Virus record (IMG/VR): IMGVR_UViG_3300037585_003250
Span: 1-27,892 of that record
Length of the DNA stretch: 27,892 nucleotides
Reading direction: 5' to 3' (one strand)
DNA from: a virus
The notes under the pieces are model-generated. The model made no database searches and was not told the DNA's origin. It was given only the letters and a program-made list of their open reading frames with translations. The first letter of the stretch is position 1, and each line of letters begins with the position of its first letter. The position numbers and the translations under genes are program-made. This document shows positions 17,497 to 24,939 of the stretch, piece by piece.

Positions 17497-18357
17497 TTAC
17501 TCTCGATAAAAACCATCCTTAGACAACAAATCTGTATTAATCAAGTCCTGATTGTCTGGAGAGCCGCCGATTAAGGCTCTCTCTCTCACCTGAACCAGCT
17601 GGACGGCGTTTTCACGAATAGTAATTTTTGGGCGCTCATCATTCTTGCCCTCGCCTATCAAATAGGCTAATATTTTTATAGATATAGTTGATTCATAAAG
17701 CCTTTCACTGTCAGAATAATTAGCAACATTATTATTCATCCCAAAGTCTCCTTGAATAAACCCTTCGAACCTGTGTCCCTCGTTTGTTATAAAGAAATTA
17801 TCAATTTGTCCTGTCTTGGTCATGAACGGCGTCATCAGTTCGTTAATTTGCTGCTGATATTCTGCTTTTAGTGTTACACTATACATTGCGTTTATGTATG
17901 TGGGGACCGGCATTGTTACTGTCTCATAAACTGTCTGTTTTTTATCATCCGGAAAATTATAATCCTGATGTTTTCGGAAAGAGTATGCATTCTTAAAATT
18001 AGATGTCTTTGTCTGGCCGATCCTTCTAGACACAGTAATGGCTCCACCCTTGGCGTCGTCTATGTTAGGAATATGAGCCCATGCGACCCCTTTCATTGCA
18101 GGATCCTTAAGCATAGATGTTCTATTCAATGAAATCAAAGGCAACTTAAGAACACCATTGCTGTCTCGTAAATCATCTCGTTCTTTTACTTGAAAACCTC
18201 TCTCACCAGCTAGCCATAAGACGGGAACCTTATTCCACCCTTTGTTTGACGTGGCATGAATATTCAGTGTCTGATCTATCCATTCGAAAAGCGCCGTGTC
18301 AATTGTCTCTATCGTAGACGGCATCATTGTTATTTCTCTTAAGCTTTCAGCTGGCAT
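17497..18357 (-). CDS. Tail terminator / proximal sheath stabiliser (gp15-like)
   Basis: A 286-aa protein that would cap the tail tube and sheath and connect to the neck. The layout follows T4 gp15: an N-terminal helix (TIETIDTALFEWIDQTLNIH), a strand NKVPVLWLAGERGFQVKE, then VPTYINAMYSVTLKAEYQQQ followed by a helix INELMTPFMTK, matching the beta-alpha order around T4's MIYELSIFTRYEDD. Sequence identity is low, so the call rests on pattern and on position just upstream of the sheath genes, as in T4. The open frame extends to 18402, but I chose the ATG at 18357 because AGAGGGG lies about 8 nt upstream. This gives an 11-nt overlap with the gp14-like gene. T4 genes 16 and 17 (terminase) are missing between 15 and 18. 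Confidence 0.7.
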   Translation of the reverse strand: MPAESLREITMMPSTIETIDTALFEWIDQTLNIHATSNKGWNKVPVLWLAGERGFQVKERDDLRDSNGVLKLPLISLNRTSMLKDPAMKGVAWAHIPNIDDAKGGAITVSRRIGQTKTSNFKNAYSFRKHQDYNFPDDKKQTVYETVTMPVPTYINAMYSVTLKAEYQQQINELMTPFMTKTGQIDNFFITNEGHRFEGFIQGDFGMNNNVANYSDSERLYESTISIKILAYLIGEGKNDERPKITIRENAVQLVQVRERALIGGSPDNQDLINTDLLSKDGFYRE

Positions 18358-18844
18358 CGAATAACCCCTCTCTTGCTCTAGTGCATGTTGCCGAAATTTC
18401 AATCATGTGGTCCACTTGCCCAAATAATTGTCGCGGCTCTGACAAGGCTACAATCTCGAATAATATCTCTCCGTATAACACAAAGTCTCCTTCCCTAACA
18501 AACAAATTCTGATCTTCTGTGAGACGGCGTTTGTGAAAGTGGACTGTGATATTAGCAGTTTTGCCGATTATCAGATTTTGCTCGTGTTCCGTAGAAATAC
18601 CTCCCCACTCAATAAGTGCATTTACTTTAATTGGGGGTAAAAAAGTTTTCTCTATTGCTTCACCATACAAAGGATGGTAATTAGATCTCTCAACATCAAT
18701 CGGATAGTATATTACTGTCTGGCCTATAACTCTCTCTATCAGCTCGTCATTGACTTGTTTAACAAGATTACGCTCTCTTTCACCCAGAAATAAGGGAGGA
18801 GGAGCTTCTTTCGGTTGTGACCATTTATTGTTATCATCAGCCAT
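18347..18844 (-). CDS. Neck / head-closure protein (gp14-like)
   Basis: A 165-aa protein. A Pro-rich start (QPKEAPPPLFLGERERNLVK) leads to a helix, then IGQTVIYYPIDVERSNYHPL with YGEAIEKTF, a segment style I associate with T4 gp14-type neck proteins. A beta-rich C-terminal half follows (GKTANITVHFHKRRL, REGDFVLYGEILFEIVALSE). T4 gp14 (256 aa) binds the connector and joins the head to the tail; this protein would be a compact version. Position between a putative connector protein and the gp15-like terminator reproduces the T4 13-14-15 order. SD AAGGA precedes the ATG at 18844. The 3' end overlaps the next gene. Confidence 0.6.
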   Translation of the reverse strand: MADDNNKWSQPKEAPPPLFLGERERNLVKQVNDELIERVIGQTVIYYPIDVERSNYHPLYGEAIEKTFLPPIKVNALIEWGGISTEHEQNLIIGKTANITVHFHKRRLTEDQNLFVREGDFVLYGEILFEIVALSEPRQLFGQVDHMIEISATCTRAREGLFDAS

Positions 18845-18851
18845 CCGTTAT

Positions 18852-20168
18852 TTATCCTTGGTAAATCAATAGTGGAATTTCTTCTTGTATAGTCCCTACA
18901 GCCGTTACCATTTTTGCATCGTCTTCCATTAGGGCTCTATAAGTCATTTGGTCAAATATTTCTTTAATTTCCGTTTTCAGTTTTTCCTGCTCGGTAGCAG
19001 ATTCAGTTGATAATTGACTAGCATTTAAAGTTACAGCTTCTCCCGGAATAGGTATAGACCCGAATTTGCCTCTAACATGAGATAAAGTTTCCTTACTCAG
19101 AGCTAGAGCATATCTTCTTATCCACTGTTTACCTATTGCATTAATGTTCTTATAAGGGACGTTCTCAAATGGAAGTGTATTCACGTTGTTAATGCCGTCG
19201 ACCCCATCTTGCCTGTCAGGGTCCTCTTCCCAAGCATTTTTACCAACAGTGAACTCTACCCACATGTGTTCCCCAGTATCATTTCCGTCTGGAAGTGGGA
19301 ATATCCTTAATTTATTATTTCGAATTTCATAAGAGTAATGAGACAATCTTGTGTACATGTGGTCTTCATAGGCCATGGCTTGCAATTTATTGTGCCATGC
19401 GGGTATTAATTCGAAGGTTGTGTCATCAGCATACTGACCATAGTGGTTAAGGTTACCGACTACGTTTAAGCCTCCGTAGTAACCATAAAAACGCCAGATT
19501 GCTTCAGGAGTTTTGTAAAAAACTCTATGAATTTTTATTTTATTATTTTTTATTTTGCCAGCATAGTCGGCTGCGTTACCTGTGGCTGGTTCTATCCCAT
19601 TAGCGGAAGATGCTGAGATGAGTGATTGTAGATCGTAGTCTTGTCTACCGCCTGTCAAAGCGAAAGAACCGGAGTACATCGTCAAGTTGCCTCCAATTCC
19701 AGCTTCTTGTGCTAGGCCTTCAGCCACTCTCTGTGCATACCCAAATTCGAATCTTGGAAATTTGAGATTTACTGCGGTGCCTTCTGCATCACCACCAGTC
19801 ATTTGTCCATCGTGGTCAAAAGTACCAGTTGACATGCCTAATAAATCTGACAATACATTTTTGGCCTGATGTATATTAACTTGGTATGAGTATTCTAATA
19901 CAGCTTCTTCATAGGAGGCGTAAATATTGCCCGGGGTAAGCTCTATATCTAGAATATCTCCACCTAGTTTTTTGTAAGTATAGGCAACCTGATCGGAGGC
20001 TCCATTAACAAAGTTTATATCATACAAGTTAGATTCTGGTTCCGCATATATCCCGAATGGGTAATGAGAACTATTACCGGCGCCGTTGCCTGACGTCTCT
20101 ATACTACCGGTGGCGGTTAAGACAATGGCATTGGTGGTAGAGGACGGAGAAAGTTTTGGTAATGACAT
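18852..20168 (-). CDS. Putative head-tail connector (neck) protein in gp13 position
   Basis: A 438-aa protein not confidently recognised. The N-terminal part contains IYASYEEAVLEYSYQVNIHQ and AKNVLSDLLG (helical, about 82-112). A middle section is aromatic-rich (AIWRFYGYYGGLNVVGNLNH). The C-terminal part, about 340-438, has WIRRYALALSKETLSHVRGK, IPIPGEAVTLN and a long charged helix. The C-terminal helices resemble adaptor proteins that dock on portals, and the gene directly precedes the gp14- and gp15-like genes, so a gp13-like neck role fits. T4 gp13 is 309 aa. SD AGGGGGA precedes the ATG; the upstream 157-aa gene ends 12 nt before. Other virion roles remain possible. Confidence 0.55.
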   Translation of the reverse strand: MSLPKLSPSSTTNAIVLTATGSIETSGNGAGNSSHYPFGIYAEPESNLYDINFVNGASDQVAYTYKKLGGDILDIELTPGNIYASYEEAVLEYSYQVNIHQAKNVLSDLLGMSTGTFDHDGQMTGGDAEGTAVNLKFPRFEFGYAQRVAEGLAQEAGIGGNLTMYSGSFALTGGRQDYDLQSLISASSANGIEPATGNAADYAGKIKNNKIKIHRVFYKTPEAIWRFYGYYGGLNVVGNLNHYGQYADDTTFELIPAWHNKLQAMAYEDHMYTRLSHYSYEIRNNKLRIFPLPDGNDTGEHMWVEFTVGKNAWEEDPDRQDGVDGINNVNTLPFENVPYKNINAIGKQWIRRYALALSKETLSHVRGKFGSIPIPGEAVTLNASQLSTESATEQEKLKTEIKEIFDQMTYRALMEDDAKMVTAVGTIQEEIPLLIYQG

Positions 20169-20180
20169 CTAACTTTCCCC

Positions 20181-20654
20181 CTATATACTGGCTACAAATA
20201 ATTCTAAGTCCACAGAGGCTGAATTGGCAATAGCTCTGATGGACTTCAAGTCTTCTAAATTTATGCCACTAATGTCTGAATAGTTGGTAACACCAGCGTC
20301 GTCCGAACCGCTGTCTTGTGTAGTCATTAGGAGGTGGGATCCCGTGGGATCCAACCTGAATGAGTAATCTGTTGAGGCTGAGCCCTGAAACCTTAAGGTA
20401 GCATAATTAGTATCGTCTAAGTTAGTAATTCTTAGATACCTAACATCAGTATTTATAAATTGGCCGGCTGATGCCGAAGGTTCGAAACGGATTATCTCTG
20501 TAGATGCTGTGCCATTGGTTGCAACTAATCTTCTTGAGATTTCAGATATACTGCCAACGGTATACCGCGTTATCCCACCATAGTCGGTGCCATTCATAGT
20601 AATCCGCTCGCGTATAGTTACGTTTAACGGTGCTGGTGTAAATGTACTCGCCAT
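20181..20654 (-). CDS. Unknown 157-aa beta-rich protein, probably virion-associated
   Basis: I cannot assign a family. The protein is mostly alternating hydrophobic strands: PLNVTIRERITMNGTDYGGI, TEIIRFEPSASAGQF, VRYLRITNLDDTNYATLRFQ and SHLLMTTQDS, ending IRAIANSASVDLELFVASI. This suggests a beta-sandwich, as in decoration or fibre-base proteins. It is similar in style to the 143-aa protein at 26433-26864 (a PSASxS segment beside xVRYLRITN- or VTVRN-type strands), though homology is not established. It begins its own unit: ACTACTTACT lies 39 nt upstream and the SD AAGGAGGG is strong. It is followed closely by the putative neck gene. Confidence 0.75.
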   Translation of the reverse strand: MASTFTPAPLNVTIRERITMNGTDYGGITRYTVGSISEISRRLVATNGTASTEIIRFEPSASAGQFINTDVRYLRITNLDDTNYATLRFQGSASTDYSFRLDPTGSHLLMTTQDSGSDDAGVTNYSDISGINLEDLKSIRAIANSASVDLELFVASI

Positions 20655-20693
20655 TCACTAGTCCCTCCTTGAGTGTTATTCAGTAGTAAGTAT

Positions 20694-20703
20694 AGTAAGT
20701 AGT
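20694..20703 (-). promoter_or_regulatory. Candidate late promoter, ACTACTTACT
   Basis: Sense-strand ACTACTTACT in the 100-nt gap between the 60-aa gene stop (20755) and the ATG at 20654, 39 nt before the start. No other feature was seen in this gap. Confidence 0.55.
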
Positions 20704-20754
20704 TTCTCACAGGACAAACCACCAGATTAACGAAAGCTTTATCGTCTAGGTAAA

Positions 20755-20937
20755 CTATGCCGTTTTAGTCTTTTTAGATGCTTTAGGCTTTTTAGTCACT
20801 TTTTTAGTAACAGCCGCTGCTGGTGCGGGGGCTGGTACGGATTCTTGGCTGCCATCTCTACGGGCGCCCAAAGCTTTCTGCTCTGCTCTTCGAGCTTGTT
20901 TCCTCTCCCAGTAAAAAACTTTATTATTTGCGGTCAT
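20755..20937 (-). CDS. Unknown 60-aa basic protein with Lys/Ala/Pro-rich tail
   Basis: MTANNKVFYWERKQARRAEQ opens a charged helical half of about 28 residues. A Pro/Ala linker (VPAPAPAAA) and a lysine-rich tail (TKKVTKKPKASKKTKTA) follow. The composition resembles histone H1-like tails, which would fit nucleic-acid binding or a DNA-packing internal head protein; this is inference from composition only. The frame extends upstream to 21003, but I start at 20937: AAAGGAG lies just upstream, and the longer version would read into the terminator at 21000-21033 and past the ACTAATTACT element. It has its own terminator-promoter-SD arrangement, so it is a real unit. Confidence 0.75.
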   Translation of the reverse strand: MTANNKVFYWERKQARRAEQKALGARRDGSQESVPAPAPAAAVTKKVTKKPKASKKTKTA

Positions 20938-20979
20938 GATAGATCTCCTTTGTTTATAACCGTATTTTGTCACGGATAC

Positions 20980-20989
20980 AGTAATTAGT
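20980..20989 (-). promoter_or_regulatory. Candidate late promoter variant, ACTAATTACT
   Basis: One mismatch from ACTATTTACT. It lies just after the terminator at 21000-21033 and 42 nt before the ATG at 20937. Confidence 0.5.
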
Positions 20990-20999
20990 CCCATACAAA

Positions 21000-21033
21000 A
21001 CAAAAACCCCCAACCAATGTAGGAAGGGGGTTT
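21000..21033 (-). terminator. Intrinsic terminator after the 212-aa gene
   Basis: AAACCCCC (21004-21011) pairs with GGGGGTTT (21026-21033), with an inner CC/GG pair. On the minus strand the stem is followed by TTTTTGTTTTGT. It lies 25 nt past the stop at 21059. Confidence 0.8.
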
Positions 21034-21058
21034 AAGTTAGGCTCTCTAAAGATAATTA

Positions 21059-21697
21059 TTAGAAAGTGGGGTGTCCGTAGAACTTAATAAGAAGCTTGCC
21101 GGCAGTAAACACTGAAGCACCTGAGTGGGTAGCACCAGTGACGAGGTAGATTGCATCACCGTCAGCATCAGGCTGGCCGGCACTAAGATCTTGAATTGTT
21201 GTACCTAACACAGCATTACCACCGCCGATAAAGACATCAACAGCATCGGATTCGCCGTCAACAGCGCCATCACCTGCCAAGGTGGCAGAGGTTGCAGATA
21301 TGAGATCGAAATCCAAAGCAACGTTTGAACTAGCGGTTGGCAGTTCAAGGCAACTCATTTCAACCTTGTACAAAACACCAAATGTTGATGCAACGTACTT
21401 CGTGACATATGCGCCTGCAACGCCGTCAAGACCAATAACATCGCCTTCATCATTGTATGACTTAAGTCCAGTCAGGTCAAGCTCAATAGTGTTAACCAGT
21501 GAACCGTCTGGTGCTGTGTAGCGGTAGTGTGCTGGAGCGACTTCGGTGCTGATTGCGCCGGCGCCGTGTGCAGCAGTTATTGCATTTGACTGCCCTGTAA
21601 TTGTTGCAGATGTTAAAGTTGATCCTGCAAGGTTAATCTCTCTCTTTAAATTTTCTAACAAATTTTCTACTCTTGCGAGTCCTATTCTTCTTCCCAT
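21059..21697 (-). CDS. Unknown 212-aa virion-type protein with a conserved N-terminal helix
   Basis: The protein opens MGRRIGLARVENLLENLKRE, a helical N-terminus I recall from abundant structural proteins encoded beside the capsid gene in marine T4-like phages. The remainder is Ala/Gly/Thr/Asp-rich with many beta strands (HYRYTAPDGSLVNTIELDL, YVASTFGVLYKVEMSCLEL, GKLLIKFYGHPTF). A capsid-associated or decoration role is plausible, but no named family is recognised. It has a strong AAGGAGG SD, a long leader (139 nt from the nearest ACTA-type element at 21837) containing two inverted repeats, and its own terminator. That is the layout of a highly and separately expressed gene. Confidence 0.8.
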   Translation of the reverse strand: MGRRIGLARVENLLENLKREINLAGSTLTSATITGQSNAITAAHGAGAISTEVAPAHYRYTAPDGSLVNTIELDLTGLKSYNDEGDVIGLDGVAGAYVTKYVASTFGVLYKVEMSCLELPTASSNVALDFDLISATSATLAGDGAVDGESDAVDVFIGGGNAVLGTTIQDLSAGQPDADGDAIYLVTGATHSGASVFTAGKLLIKFYGHPTF

Positions 21698-21733
21698 AAT
21701 TTGTTTCCTCCTTCAAGGTGTTGTATTTGATAT

Positions 21734-21768
21734 GGTTATCGATAACCTGATTATAATCGCGAATTATA
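21734..21768. repeat. Two adjacent inverted repeats in the leader of the 212-aa gene
   Basis: GGTTATCGATAACC at 21734-21747 is a perfect 14-bp palindrome. TATAAT-CGCGA-ATTATA at 21752-21768 is a 6-bp inverted repeat five bases away. They sit 37-71 nt upstream of the ATG at 21697. This could be an operator or leader RNA structure; neither has a U-tract, so they are not terminators. Confidence 0.6.
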
Positions 21769-21836
21769 GCCAGCCACTTCGGCTACATTTCTTTAAGGGT
21801 CAGTGGCCCCGACCCCGAAGAAAACTTTCAAGTCAC

Positions 21837-21846
21837 TATAATTAGT
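21837..21846 (-). promoter_or_regulatory. Candidate late promoter variant, ACTAATTATA
   Basis: Sense-strand ACTAATTATA, 139 nt upstream of the ATG at 21697, just after the 82-aa gene stop (21860). It is the most distant example from its gene and a variant sequence, so it is weaker than the others. Confidence 0.4.
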
Positions 21847-21859
21847 CTCATGTTAAGTC

Positions 21860-22108
21860 TTAAGCATAAAATTTAACTTGCTGCAACAATCCTAACGCCT
21901 CTAACATTTTGACGGTAAGATCTTCGGCGTAGGCTTCATCAGTTGGACCCATGGTGAACGCAGTCTCAAAAGCCAAGCGGACCCATTTCTCTTCGCATTC
22001 ATATTCGCCATCTGTCATGGTCAGAGTGTATTCCTGCGAAAAAGGATTATAGGTGCATTGAGATCGGTAATAAGGATTAGAATATATCTTATGCCAGATC
22101 TGGACCAT
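21860..22108 (-). CDS. Unknown 82-aa protein coupled to the 262-aa gene
   Basis: MVQIWHKIYSNPYYRSQCTY is an aromatic-rich beta-type N-terminus. An acidic segment (TMTDGEYECEEKWVRLAFET) and a C-terminal helix (AEDLTVKMLEALGLLQQVKF) follow. I do not recognise it. Its ATG lies 3 nt after the TGA of the 262-aa gene, without a strong SD of its own, which implies translational coupling and possibly a joint function. It could be a small capsid or neck accessory protein. Confidence 0.7.
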   Translation of the reverse strand: MVQIWHKIYSNPYYRSQCTYNPFSQEYTLTMTDGEYECEEKWVRLAFETAFTMGPTDEAYAEDLTVKMLEALGLLQQVKFYA

Positions 22109-22111
22109 ATA

Positions 22112-22900
22112 TCACCCAGAGGTTGGTGCGCCGAACTGAGAATAGTAAAGTGCGTAAGTAATTGAGCCTGTTGGATTAGTAATAGCTGCGACATTAGGGT
22201 TGCCGGCTGATGTCAATTCAAAATAGATAGCGACTTGATTCGAGCCAGTGAATCCAGTGTGATAAACTTTTCGGCCTAGGTTAACCCCGATCTGCCAGCC
22301 CGTCTCGGCTTCATAGGCTTCTGTGTCTGCGTAAGCTGACGCGGAGAATTTCGTGCCATAGTCAGTATCCTGATTCAGGGGGAAGTATACGGCAGAGTTT
22401 CCGGATTCAGATAGAGGATACATATTGCCAAATGCTTGGTCGCGACCATAACCGGAACGGGCCGTGTGGCCATACCAATAATCACGATCTGCTATGTCGT
22501 GTTGGCTTGAGTCGGCTGAAGCCGTTATCCCAACATTTTTTAAATAAATCTTGTTGGCGGTGGTGCCACCGGTGGAGCCCGATAAAGTGTCACTAACGTA
22601 AAGGCCGAGTGCATGCACAATACAATTTTCTGGTATTGTTAGGGTTCCCGAAAATGCAGCAGAGTGTGGGATTCTATCCGTGCGGAAGGGTGCTCGTCCG
22701 GAAACTTGGGGGCCGTTGGTGATTTGTTGGGCGCTGTCACTAAAACTAATGGAGGATTCCGTGATTTGCATCAACCATGTTGCACCGGGGTTGGTCTTAA
22801 CTAATTTAATATAAGGATCAGTTTCCGCAGTAACTGTCATATTTTGTTGGCGGCCGGGCTTGTTTCGACCAACCAAGACGTGTTGATTTCTTTTTGCCAT
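22112..22900 (-). CDS. Unknown 262-aa protein next to the capsid gene, probable head structural/decoration protein
   Basis: A basic N-terminus (MAKRNQHVLVGRNKPGRQQN) leads into a long Ser/Thr/Gly/Tyr-rich beta-type protein, with AAFSGTLTIPENCIVHALGL, YWYGHTARSGYGRDQAFGNM, TGWQIGVNLGRKVYHTGFTG and SNQVAIYFELTSAGN. No membrane segment or catalytic motif is seen. It is the first gene after the major capsid terminator and has its own ACTACTTAGT element, so strong independent late expression is likely. Such neighbours of gp23 are often decoration or vertex proteins, but this one has no T4 counterpart that I can recognise. Confidence 0.75.
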   Translation of the reverse strand: MAKRNQHVLVGRNKPGRQQNMTVTAETDPYIKLVKTNPGATWLMQITESSISFSDSAQQITNGPQVSGRAPFRTDRIPHSAAFSGTLTIPENCIVHALGLYVSDTLSGSTGGTTANKIYLKNVGITASADSSQHDIADRDYWYGHTARSGYGRDQAFGNMYPLSESGNSAVYFPLNQDTDYGTKFSASAYADTEAYEAETGWQIGVNLGRKVYHTGFTGSNQVAIYFELTSAGNPNVAAITNPTGSITYALYYSQFGAPTSG

Positions 22901-22953
22901 TGTTTAATTCTCCGTTGTTATATGTTATGCAGTACAATGTATACGGCACTATA

Positions 22954-22963
22954 ACTAAGTAGT
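22954..22963 (-). promoter_or_regulatory. Candidate late promoter, ACTACTTAGT
   Basis: Sense-strand ACTACTTAGT, 53 nt before the ATG at 22900 and about 37 nt after the capsid-gene terminator stem. Confidence 0.55.
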
Positions 22964-22991
22964 TTTAAGAATCTCTTTAAGTCGTTCCCAC

Positions 22992-23022
22992 ATAAAAAAA
23001 CCCGCCCTCAAAAGAGGGCGGG
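22992..23022 (-). terminator. Intrinsic terminator of the major capsid gene
   Basis: A perfect 9-bp GC-rich stem, CCCGCCCTC (23001-23009) with GAGGGCGGG (23014-23022), and a 4-nt loop. A run of Ts follows on the minus strand. It lies 24 nt past the stop at 23047. Confidence 0.93.
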
Positions 23023-23046
23023 TCGGTTTTAGTTAACCGCTACGGA

Positions 23047-24912
23047 TTAGGCAGTTGTCTTGCCGGCCTCACCAAGGAGTCCGCGGACAATAACCAGTCC
23101 ATACATATCAGCACGCACCATTTGCTTGGCATACCGAGTCATCACGCCCTTGCGAGGAGTGAAGTCTTCAGGTCCAAAGATGGTTGGTGTGACTTGCAGA
23201 GGAACATACGGAGCATAAACATAGCCACTTTCGAGGAAGCTACCACCCTTACGGCCAACGAGGACCACATTACGAGGGAAGTATGGGTCGACATAGACGT
23301 CCCACTTCTTGGAAAGAGAACCAGTTTTAACAGCACCGATAGTGCCCTTGTCGTCATCAGCTGTGACCGCTGCGCGGAAACCACTTGTGAACTCAAGGAT
23401 GTTAGCAACTTCAGGTGAACACACCACAAAGTTAGCACCACCCCGGAGAGTCTTACGGTGGATCTGAGCAGAAACGTCATTGATGGTTTCGATCAGAGTC
23501 TCATACCATTCGCTAACAGTACCAGTGAAGTCTGGAGCAGCCGAAGCATGTCCAACTTCAAGTCCTGTAGTGCGATGGACGAAGAGACCGGGTGAACGAG
23601 CCCAGTAGTACGTTCCAGCAGTTGCGCCTCGAACGAGGTCGTTAACGATCTCGCGGTCGATCTCAAGAGCAATATGCTCAGAGAGAACACTAGTAAGCTC
23701 AACCTCAGCGTCCAAGTTGTGGTAAGCGTTGAGGTCCTGACCTAACTCAGGAGTCCACTTAGCTTTCAACTTCTTGGTCATAGCTGTTACAGCAATACTA
23801 TCCACCTTGATGTCAATCTCAGGGATTACATCGCGCTCGATACCATCGAAATCAGCGTTGTCATTACCAGCGCCTTCAAGACCCCATGTGGTAGTACCCT
23901 TGACAGAGCCAAGGCCGTTACCAGCAGAGAATTGATCAGCATGCGGGAAAATCAGGTCAGCTGTTGCAGCAGTGATATCAGCATCAGCCGCATTTGTCGA
24001 TCCCAAGAAAGTAAAGCGAATGTAGTCTTTACTAGGACGGAATGTCAAACGACGAACTGGGTGGATATCCTCATCACCGGTAATACCGAAGCTAGTATCT
24101 GTGATACCAGTGGTTGTACCAGAAGGAGTAAGCGTAAACGCGACCATGTTATCGAAATTCATGAAAGCCTGTTGAGCTTCGGAAACTTCGACATCAGCTT
24201 GAAGTACCTTAAGGGTACCATTAGACGAGCCAGAGAACGCAAGAAGATCAGGATCATAACGAAGCTGTTTCTTCTGGCCTTCTGTCAGGCTGTTAATAGC
24301 TGTGAACGTGTTAACAGCGGCGCTACCGCCTGCAAAGCCACCAGATGCCTCAATAGCAACAGCCACAACTGGGGTTTGATTAAGAATCGAACCTGTTGGG
24401 GATGTGTAGCCATTATTGAGTCCATAGAAACTGGACTCGGCTCCAGAGCCAAGAACCGTCGTAGCAGCGGTGCCGGGCACCTCTTCTCCGAGATTCACGC
24501 CACCAGTAATCTGGTTGGCAACAACTCCACCACCGTAGATAGAGTCACCGGAATCGGCGCCTCCTGCACGAGTGTTTGCATATGTGAAGTCGAGGAAGAA
24601 AATGAGGCCCGAGGGCAAACTCATTGGTTGAACACTAACGAGATCGTTAGCTAAAAGTCCACCGAATACACGACGGACGAGAGGGAAAGCAACAGATGCG
24701 AATCCTTCAACATCACCGCCTGCCATAGAAGAAGCTTCTTTTAGAAGCTGCTTAGCTTGGTTCTCAAGAAGTCTAGCCATACCTTGTTTCTCATGGTCTT
24801 GGCTTAGTCCTTCGAGAAGACCAGTCTTCTCCCACTTGGACAGTAATGCATCGCCTTCCTTGGCAAGGTCACGATGGACAATACCTTCAGTTAGTTTATT
24901 TAATACTGACAT
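23047..24912 (-). CDS. Major capsid protein (gp23-like)
   Basis: A 621-aa precursor of the main head lattice subunit. T4 gp23 landmarks are clear: VAFPLVRRVFGGLLANDLVS, PSGLIFFLDFTYANT, KLKAKWTPELGQDLNAYHNL with DAEVELTSVLSEHIALEIDR, FVVCSPEVANILE, YVYAPYVPLQVTP and GPEDFTPRKGVMTRYAKQM. T4 gp23 is 521 aa, so the middle carries extra residues. The helical N-terminal 59 residues look like a delta peptide for scaffold interaction. LKE-A at 57-60 fits the LxE|A/G/S rule of gp21-type proteases, so the mature protein probably starts at Ala60. The SD is exceptionally long (24918-24929). ACTATAAATC lies 27 nt upstream of the ATG, and a strong terminator follows. Confidence 0.96.
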   Translation of the reverse strand: MSVLNKLTEGIVHRDLAKEGDALLSKWEKTGLLEGLSQDHEKQGMARLLENQAKQLLKEASSMAGGDVEGFASVAFPLVRRVFGGLLANDLVSVQPMSLPSGLIFFLDFTYANTRAGGADSGDSIYGGGVVANQITGGVNLGEEVPGTAATTVLGSGAESSFYGLNNGYTSPTGSILNQTPVVAVAIEASGGFAGGSAAVNTFTAINSLTEGQKKQLRYDPDLLAFSGSSNGTLKVLQADVEVSEAQQAFMNFDNMVAFTLTPSGTTTGITDTSFGITGDEDIHPVRRLTFRPSKDYIRFTFLGSTNAADADITAATADLIFPHADQFSAGNGLGSVKGTTTWGLEGAGNDNADFDGIERDVIPEIDIKVDSIAVTAMTKKLKAKWTPELGQDLNAYHNLDAEVELTSVLSEHIALEIDREIVNDLVRGATAGTYYWARSPGLFVHRTTGLEVGHASAAPDFTGTVSEWYETLIETINDVSAQIHRKTLRGGANFVVCSPEVANILEFTSGFRAAVTADDDKGTIGAVKTGSLSKKWDVYVDPYFPRNVVLVGRKGGSFLESGYVYAPYVPLQVTPTIFGPEDFTPRKGVMTRYAKQMVRADMYGLVIVRGLLGEAGKTTA

Positions 24913-24917
24913 TTTAA

Positions 24918-24929
24918 ATCACCTCCTTT
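24918..24929 (-). promoter_or_regulatory. Extended Shine-Dalgarno of the major capsid gene
   Basis: The sense strand reads AAAGGAGGTGAT, 12 consecutive bases complementary to the canonical 16S rRNA 3' end (ATCACCTCCTTT). GGAGG is 9 nt from the ATG. Other genes in the window have 4-7 base SDs, so this leader is unusually strong. Confidence 0.85.
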
Positions 24930-24939
24930 TTAATTTTTG

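Noticed and set aside
18358-18402. Longer start (ATG at 18402) for the gp15-like gene
   Set aside because: It would overlap the gp14-like gene by 56 nt. The ATG at 18357 is preceded by AGAGGGG at good spacing.
20938-21003. Longer start (ATG at 21003) for the small basic protein
   Set aside because: It would run into the upstream terminator and over the candidate promoter. The ATG at 20937 has a strong AAAGGAG SD.
21798-21822. GGGTC...GACCC hairpin as a terminator after the 82-aa gene
   Set aside because: The stem is only about 5 bp and no U-tract follows on the minus strand.
23932-24654. A 240-aa plus-strand open frame opposite the major capsid gene
   Set aside because: It lies wholly antisense to strongly conserved gp23 sequence, has no family signature and no plus-strand gene neighbours.
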